A stretch of 64,000 nt of DNA from Anthostomella pinea (taxonomy: Eukaryota; Ascomycota; Sordariomycetes; Xylariales; Xylariaceae). The DNA lies in assembly GCA_963556695.1 (NCBI GenBank), contig CAUWAG010000013.1:558001-622000 (forward strand), given 5' to 3'. This document shows, in pieces, positions 57,325 through 64,000 of the stretch. Every line of letters begins with the position of its first letter. The stretch's first letter is position 1. The position numbers were made by a program, and so were the translations under genes. Under the pieces are notes generated by a model. The model ran no database searches. It had not been told where the DNA came from and was given only the letters and a program-made list of their open reading frames with translations.

Positions 57325-60088
57325 CTACTGCGCCGTCATCTCTACTCCATCCATAGCTGTCGAAGAAGCCGACGGGACAGGCTCAGCAGCCGAAGGAGTT
57401 GCGGTCGAGGGCGCAGGCGACGTGACAGTCGGCACGGGATCTGCGACCGATGTAGAAGCTGCAGCACTATTCGTAGTGCTCACATCCTGCACCTCGGACG
57501 CAGCTGGAATTGCATTTGGAACAGGATCAACACTCGGGGCAAAGGAGGCCTTGGTAGTATTCGCTGTCTCTGTACTCGGTGCACTCGGCGCACTCGGCGC
57601 ACTCGGTGCACTTGGTGCGGTTGGTGCTGAGACTTTGCTTGACTCGGAAGCATCTTGTTTTGCCGTCTCTACGGCCTTGGTTGAACCGGCTTCGGGGGCG
57701 TCTGGCTTTGAACTTTCAAGTGTCCTTTCCTCCTTGTCCTTCTTCGGCGGTCCAGGTGCATCAGGATTCAGGAATCTCTCCGGTACTCCTATTGCCGCAG
57801 AAGAATTGCTGCCCGCCCAGGCGCCCAGCAGACGACTCCATTTGTACTCTCCGCGCCGCAGCTTCTGTATTTCCCGATATGCGTAGGCATTGGAATACGG
57901 AAGCCCCGTCTTCGAGTCTCTGTACCGTGCTGGGTGATTCGTGATGGCGCATCGTGGTGCCGGTCCTTGTTCTATTCCGTAGTCAGCATGCACGTTCCAG
58001 ATTCATCATAAGCAAGGAAGGAAGCTTACTTGGAAGCTTGCTCATTTCGTTGCCAAACAGAATACGGTTCTGTACGGCCTTCTCTTTAACGGCATCCTCA
58101 TTGAAATTCTGGAGAATGATGCAATTCCGGGTTGCTTTGCCATTGGCCGGCGGGGGTGGCGGAGGGGGTGGTGCAGTCTCCTTGGGCTGTTTATGAGCAT
58201 GTGCCTTGGTAGCTTTGAGAGTACTCAGAGGTGTCTTAGGTTGAGGGTGGGGAGTCGAAGTTGGCTTAGGAGTTTGGATGGATGATGGCTTAGGGGTATG
58301 GATGGATGATGGCTTGGGGGTTTGAATAGATGATGTCTGAGAAGTTTGGTTTGTTGGTGGTTTGGGTGTGGGCGTCGATGTCGATGTTGATGTCGGCGTT
58401 GTGTGAGAAGGCCGGGGTGGCGTCGGCACAGGAGGAGGAAGAGATTGGGGCTGCGGCATGGAGAGCGGTGACTGCCTTTGCGCGGTATTTGGGTGCGCAA
58501 GGACATTAGAGGTCTTGATATGGTTAGGACTAGAGTGATATCCGATCATGGGCATAGACAAGCCGTGTTGAGTGACTCCGGCTGGCGGTGCCAAGAAGCT
58601 GTTCGAAGGTGGTTTCATATCCGGCGGCTTCATCAATGGCAATTGCTGTGGTGGAGCAAACATGCTGGTGGTATACGGACTTGAGCTCGGTGGTTTCATG
58701 TCAGGTGGCTTAAGGTCTGGAAGCTTCATCGCGGACGAGTGAGGGTCTTGTGTTGGAGGCTCACTTCCTAATGGTTTGGGCGCTGGTACTTGGGACCTTG
58801 CTGAACTTGAAGTCTGCGTAGGAGTCAAAGTGTGCGAATCCGCTGCTGGGGCAGGCTGGTTTGGAGCAACCTCTGCAACTGCTGGTTGCGTTGGTAACTG
58901 CGGCGCTTTGGGAGTTTCTGTCGAAGGCGTCGGCTGCTCAATTTCTGGCTCCTTATGAGCGACATCGTCCTCGACCCCTTTTGCCCCTTCAGATTTCTGA
59001 TCTGCCTCCTTTACCAGCTTTGGCGCTGAATCTCCGCTGCCAGCATTCACCGTTGGTGAGGTCTGCGTTGGCTCCACCTGGGCAGCTTTCTCCTTGGTTG
59101 TTGAGTCTACTGGTCCCTCGTGACCAGCAGTAGAGGCTCGCTTCTTCTTGATTGGCTTCTCCTCGATCGTGACAATCTTGCCAACATGCTTCAGCTTGCC
59201 GTCGATCCACTCTCCAACACCGCTCCAGAAGGTGACGACAGGTCCCTCCAATGTCCGGTTGTTCAGAGCGGCCAGCTTTGCCTTTCTCTCCTCTTCCCGT
59301 TGCTTCTCTGCCTCTTCCCAGCGATTCAAACTCTTAGCATTCTTCTTTTCCACCAGGGCGGCCTCCGCGAGTCGTTGGGCCTGTGTCATGGGTGGTTTCT
59401 TGAGAGCCTCCATCTTCTTGGCCTTCCGCTCCATGGCTTCCACCTGCTTAAGACGCTTGACTTCCCGCTCGATCATCTGCTTGTGAAGCTGCTCTTTGCC
59501 CAACATCGTCGTCTCTCGTCTTGAGGCTCGCGTGGGCATATCGGTCTGTGAAGGCAGCCAGCTCGTCCTTTCCGACTTTTTCTTGGGTTTCGGCTGCGGT
59601 GCTGAAGGTGTTGAGCTCCCCATTCGTGATGTGTCGATCTTGACCTTCTTCCGGAACTTCACCGGGATGGCCTCTTGCGCCTTTCGCTTCCGCGCAGCTT
59701 GTCTACTCTCGCGGGCTTGTTTCTCCAACTCTTTCTCTCCCTCCATTTCATCGGCGTTTTCTTGTGCGTCCTCGTCGTCAGACGACGAGTCCATATGTAC
59801 GTCCGATCCATCATCTTCGACGTCCGTGAAACCTGCGTCGTCGCCATCCTCGGCGAAGAGGAGTTCAAGCTCGTCATCTGGTTCCTCCGCAGCAAGCATC
59901 GACTTCATGCGATTGCCAGCCGTGGATCTTCTCTCTCGGCCCGTCGCAAGCCATTCCACGGGTGTGGAAACGGGTGTGGAAGCATCATCATCGCCGGAGT
60001 CGCCATCATCGCTGCTCGAATCGGTGTCGTTGATATCGACCTCGTTTTCGTCTAGCTGCATCCGCTGCTCGTCCTCCGCAGTCGCCAT
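57325..60088 (-). CDS. SWC2: SWR1 complex subunit Swc2/VPS72 (YL1)
   Basis: Two exons (minus): 58030-60088 and 57325-57971; 901 residues. Swc2 is the H2A.Z-binding subunit of the SWR1 chromatin remodeller. The N-terminal YL1 region shows VEWLATGRERRSTAGNRMKS (about 45-65), the acidic stretch DDELELLFAEDGDDAGFTDVE and ARKRKAQEAIPVKFRKKVKI. The YL1_C domain follows a long Pro/Thr-rich linker with PDLKPPDMKPP-like repeats: RNCIILQNFNEDAVKEKAVQ, then ITNHPARYRDSKTGLPYSNA spanning the splice. The C-terminal extension is Ala/Pro/Ser-rich with an APSAPSAPSAPSAPS run. It is longer than yeast Swc2 (795) because of the linker and tail. Confidence 0.93.
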
Positions 60089-60728
60089 GTCGGGTAGTCT
60101 GGCGCGTGTGAAATTTGAGGAGCGTCGCTAATGATCTTGAGTCGTGGTATCAACACATCGCAATGCACTGTTAGTCATTGCAGCATATAGCGAATGATGC
60201 GTGAGGCTCGATTTATCCTCGTAGATTATGAATCTTGCTATTTGGTGTTGCGCGCGCGGTCGCCTTTTGCGAGGGTCCAACGCCCGTCGAAGATGCACGA
60301 GCCAGGGACGTCACTGCTGGATCCATCCACTCGTCTTACTTGAATATGTGGCTAACCGATACATGCATTTTACAGCTTAGTTGAATTGATGCTATCATCA
60401 CCTGCAAGACTGGATCGATCATCTTCTTTTGACAACCTGGAACTTTTTCAGCTAACTGCAAGCCTATGACAGCGACCTAGCTATAGGTTTTCTCTTGCGC
60501 ACACAGCATGGCGATCGGAACAACTCCTCCAAGGCGTTTACCAATTTCCAGGATTTGTCTCAAGTCCTCTAAACGTGACATCGGCAACGAAGACCATCGA
60601 GACAACTTGATCCTTGGTAGTGTCAGAGCTACCGGTTTGGATCCAGCGGATGTCTTGATCTCCCATTCGGCGTCATTCCTATATTGGTTGCTCCTAGGTA
60701 GTCGGCAAATGTGGGATCAATCGTTCTC
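60089..60728. other. Intergenic region
   Basis: 640 bp between the SWC2 start and the 3' end of the broken GHKL gene. No gene supported (60508-60732 is a chance frame). Confidence 0.45.
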
Positions 60729-63612
60729 TTAACGGCCACGTCTCCGTTTTACCATTCGGTCCAACGTCTCCAGCTCGGGTAGAGGACGCTTGGCCGGCGT
60801 CTCGTTGTCCTTGGTCACAGCAACCGCCTCGCTCTCGCTCTTCTCGATACCAATGACTGCCTTGGTACCCTTTGGGTTCGAGCCATGGTACCAGTCTCTT
60901 GGTGTCACGATATCCAAAGATTGCATTTGGTCTCCAAGTGCTACAACAACGTCAACAAGGTGATACGCCAATGTACAGGTTCACAAAACTCACTGTAGGT
61001 CTTCTGCTCATCAGGCTTCGGGCTCTCTCTTACCCTAAATCCGTGAACAAGAATATTAGATGGAAACAACGGAAGCGGGTTGAAGGCAAAAGGTAATTGA
61101 CTGACCTTGACGGCGTTGCAGGCGTTGCAACTGGCGTCGGCATCTCGATGATGCGAGGTTCCTCGGAGAGCACGACAAATGAGTAAGGATCCGAGAGGTT
61201 AGAGAGCAGCACGAAAATCTTCTGCGGCTTTGGTATCATCGGAAACTCGCAGGAATATTGACTTGAAAGGAAGCCTCCTCGCGCGACACACTTTGTCGGC
61301 GGCGGGTACGGAGGGTACTGCGAAGCGTGACCTGTTTACTACCTTAAGGCACTGTAAATGTGCCTTGGTGACTGCAACATTCGTCAGTATTGTGCTCAAA
61401 GCACCGGTCATCTAGTTCGACTTACTCTCTTCTCTGATCAAATGCTGCTTGTGGTGTAAGCACGTCACCTCGTTATGGAGATGAATGGTAATATCGGTAT
61501 CCGGTGTCCAGCCCGATCCTGCATTCCATGTAGTGATCACTGAGTCCGTCTTCTCAAAGCGGTTGATCTTGAATTCCAAATCCTGCTTGATTTGGATGTG
61601 CTCCTGGACGTGCTGGTCACTTTCACTTAGTGCTCGCTTCAGATACCAGCTTGGCTGTTTGGAACCGTCCTGGAACCGATAGCGCGGGATTTGGTTGAGT
61701 GCATCACAAGTAGTCGCTTAACGGCGTTCGACAAAAGGGAAGGCATGGGTATCTTGCGGACCAAGCCCAATTCTTCCTGCGCCCCTTTGGCTGTCAACCA
61801 TTTCTCGTGGATCTTGAATGCTTTCTGTGGCTCGGCGTAGAACGAATCAAGCCCTAACCATCCTGCTTTCACAAATAGCACAGAGAGGCCGGACGTCTGG
61901 GGACAAGCGGCTAATCCGGCACGGACAAGTCGATGCACGGCTTTGGAAAAGACATCGTCTGGAACAGGGGCGTCGGCAGCTGCGAGAAAGCGTTTCCGTT
62001 CTTCATCTGCCGTTCGGAGCCCCGCTGCCTTCATGATCAACCAGTATGAGTCCTTGAGCATGAGGGGCTCACGACCAAGGCCTTGCACGACTTGTTCCAC
62101 ACGGCGGTTCTTCTTTCGATAAGTATATATCTCCTTGAACTTGATATATGAGAGTCTTACCTGGTTTTTCTCCTTCGCCGTATAAAACCACTTGCCCTCA
62201 AACTTCTCGGAGAGGAGGTACTTTTTGATGTGTTCGCGAGTGCCGGAGTGAATGAACGTTTCTGCTCGTGCAACATCGGCATACTCTGGGTTATCCGAGT
62301 CCAGCATCTCGTGTAGTTTGTTGACGAGGTCGGGCGGTTTCGAAGGGTCGGTGAGTGCTAAATTCCAGATATTAAGAATCGCTCGCGACTCGTCGTCCGC
62401 TCCTGCCATGGACTCTATCTCGCGATTGGTGACTCCTGAGGCAAAACTGTACCCATACATAATTTTCTTGCCGGCGATGCTGGCCGATTTGCTGCCTTTG
62501 CATTCCTTGAGAAGGAGACCCTTGAGGTAGATGTTCCCGCTAAATCGAGCATCAATAATCAGGTCGCCCAACTTTGTTCTCACAATCTCTTCGTCGGGAA
62601 TTGTCTGGAGGAACAGGGCAGCTTTGGTCCACTCTCTGAACTTGTCCTTCGTAACCTCGATCCGCTGTGTTGGGTAACCGTTCTCGTCCCGACCTGGTGT
62701 ATTGCCCCCGACGAAGAATTGCACGTCCTCGTTTGGCGCCGGTGCAATAGGTAGGAGACTCTTCTCCACATCAACTTTGCCTGATCGCAAGCTTTCTTGA
62801 TAGCTGCTGGTTCCATACGAGTGAGGCTTGCAACAAGTCGTCGTTGGTTCGTGAAATTGAATGTCCATGAGGAGCCGCCTGAACGACAGAGCACCGCGTG
62901 GTTCTGCGGTCCACGCACTAGGATGAGTAAGGCAACTTTCAAGCCTTCACCGTGAGATCCGGCTTGGTGGGAGTCATTCTGTTTGCTCGAGCCTCCCATG
63001 TCGAGGTGCCAGGATTGGAGGGTGGCTTGTCTGTTGGTGATTTCTACGATACCCGCTCCCTCATTGCGGTGCCATCGGATGTATCCCAGACACTCCTGCG
63101 TTCCTTGAGATTTCCGACGCTGGGACTTCGGACCTACGGCCTTGTAGACGATTTCGTCATCGTTTTCCTCGAGGGTGACATGGAAGTCGCACTCGTATAT
63201 CTTGAATGACTTGATGATACCGTCTCTCCTAATCGCAATCGCGGTCAGTCAACAATAAAGGAAATCAGAGTGAGTGTCTGGCGGGCTAACATGGCCAAAT
63301 GAACATGGATTTGGTGGTAATTCAGCCAATCTCCCATGGAAGAATTGCTGAAGCTAGGTGATTATGCAGCTTGTCTTGACGATCGCTTGCTGTCCTGGCG
63401 ACGGCGTTGGGAGGTGGGATTTACCAGTTCTGCACGAGCTCACGGAAGGCTTCTACGGCGCCCCATTGAGTGGCATAGTTGGAGGTGATCGCAGATCTGA
63501 TCGTCATTCTTTGATTGATCGACTCCAAGGTGACTTTGTTCTCGAGGTCGGAGGCATCGTCGTCACTCGAGATGCCGAGTTCATCAGCATCCGCTGGATG
63601 AGATGGCGCCAT
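60729..63612 (-). pseudogene. Frameshifted GHKL-ATPase (MORC-like) gene
   Basis: Exon 1 (63425-63612) starts MAPSHPADADELGISSDDDA and reaches the Bergerat N-box EAFRELVQNW. After the intron (63229-63424) it continues RDGIIKSFKIYECDF, then MGGSSKQNDSHQAGSHGEGLKVALL, the glycine-box of GHKL ATPases, and NHAVLCRSGGSSWTFNFTNQ. From there the frame breaks repeatedly: near 62775 (one base missing), near 61685 (one missing), near 61200 (one extra) and twice around 60972-60985. Each side of each break reads as sensible protein, for example DVQFFVGGNTPGRDENGY, WYLKRALSESDQHVQEHIQI, DIVTPRDWYHGSNPKG. Introns at about 61385-61430 and 61031-61105 remain. Similar large GHKL proteins of unknown role occur in moulds. 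It lies beside a LINE fragment. Confidence 0.75.
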
Positions 63613-63780
63613 GCTCAGGTAAGACTGCCGCGATGGCAATATGGCGTCCTACTCAGCGTATGGATCTGGGAGTGGTGGCTCAACGACCTAACAAGAGTTT
63701 GATGTGAGGGAAATCGGGTAGGGTGGAGGAAGCTCGGAAAAGAAAGTACGCTTACCTTGTAAGGATTTACAAGCGCCGGT
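63613..63780. other. Junction between broken gene and LINE fragment
   Basis: Upstream region of the broken GHKL gene. It contains an 18-bp inverted repeat at 63756-63773 (arms cttgtaa and ttacaag). The left border of the element cannot be fixed. Confidence 0.4.
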
Positions 63781-64000
63781 TGGAAATCACCTGCGGATAG
63801 GTGACACAACAACGCTATTGAATTTGACCCCGACAAAACCGAGATCATGCACTTCTCGCGGAAAAAGAACTCAAACAATCCTCTGGTCCGCCACGGGACA
63901 ATGAACAAAACAGCAAAGGACTCCATGCGATGGCTAGGTACCCTCCTGGATAGAAAACTAAACTTCAAAGATCACATTTCTTACTGGGCCAAGAAAACTA
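63781..64000 (+). mobile_element. Non-LTR retrotransposon (Tad-like LINE) fragment
   Basis: In the frame from 63814 the sequence reads AIEFDPDKTEIMHFSRKKNS, then MRWLGTLLDRKLNFKDHIS, up to the window edge. FDxxKTEIMHFSR and RWLGxxLDRKLxFKxH form the well-known C-terminal part of the LINE reverse transcriptase of fungal Tad-like elements. A stop (TGA, 63807-63809) interrupts the frame just upstream (TSAGWKSPADR*HNNAIEFD), and the polymerase core is not present to the left. So this copy is 5'-truncated or degenerate. It continues beyond 64000. It is not AT-biased, so it has not been strongly RIP-mutated. Confidence 0.8.

Noticed and set aside
59496..60131. 211-residue plus-strand Ser-rich frame
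   Set aside because: Antisense of the acidic/Ser-rich SWC2 N-terminus.
62776..62813. A 38-nt intron (GTATGG...GATCAG) that would remove the first frame break of the GHKL gene
   Set aside because: Too short for a mould intron and it removes protein-like sequence; other breaks remain.

Overview
The window is nuclear DNA from a filamentous ascomycete (Pezizomycotina, most likely a sordariomycete-type mould). The evidence is a set of clear fungal housekeeping genes with many short introns (about 48-120 nt, GTAAGT/GTATGT-type donors and CTAAC/CTGAC-like branch sites), a strongly AT-rich block that looks RIP-mutated at the left edge, a fungal DUF3328/UstYa gene, and a Tad-like LINE fragment at the right edge. 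No tRNA, rRNA or CRISPR array was found. All gene models below were built by hand from reading frame, splice-site phase and family resemblance.

Layout. 1-1440: AT-rich repeat relic. 3.9-13.2 kb: DUF3074 protein, a THADA/Trm732 tRNA-methylation cofactor (nine exons, minus strand) and, divergent from it, TIM23. 13.9-21.9 kb: lineage-specific hypothetical genes (one with a probable GC-AG intron) and a fungal rhodopsin-domain membrane protein. 24.5-28.5 kb: RNase MRP subunit RMP1 and the global co-repressor TUP1, convergent. 31.4-33.0 kb: a broken two-domain DsbA/2-hydroxychromene-2-carboxylate isomerase-like gene. 34.5-36.1 kb: a disordered repeat protein with an in-frame stop or a small intron.

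The most interesting segment is 37.1-40.5 kb. A secreted-type protein made of eleven tandem His/Lys/Glu/Pro-rich units (37159-38175, minus) lies back to back with a UstYa-family (DUF3328) oxidase (39556-40464, plus). This is the minimal arrangement of fungal dikaritin-type RiPP clusters (repeat precursor plus UstYa). The repeats contain no Tyr, Trp or Phe, however, so if it is a RiPP locus the product would be chemically unlike known members.

41.9-60.1 kb is mostly core genes: ERG3, a small duplicated Cys-rich protein, DUF2015, RPL28, malate dehydrogenase (with a possible alternative C-terminus), TRAPP subunit TRS33, a Siz/PIAS SUMO ligase, a UPF0642 nucleolar protein and SWC2/VPS72. 60.7-63.6 kb holds a GHKL-ATPase gene broken by several frameshifts, next to the LINE fragment (63.8 kb to the end). 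Decay is limited to accessory genes while long core genes (TRM732 4.8 kb, SWC2 2.7 kb of coding sequence) read cleanly, so the frameshifts look biological rather than general sequence error.
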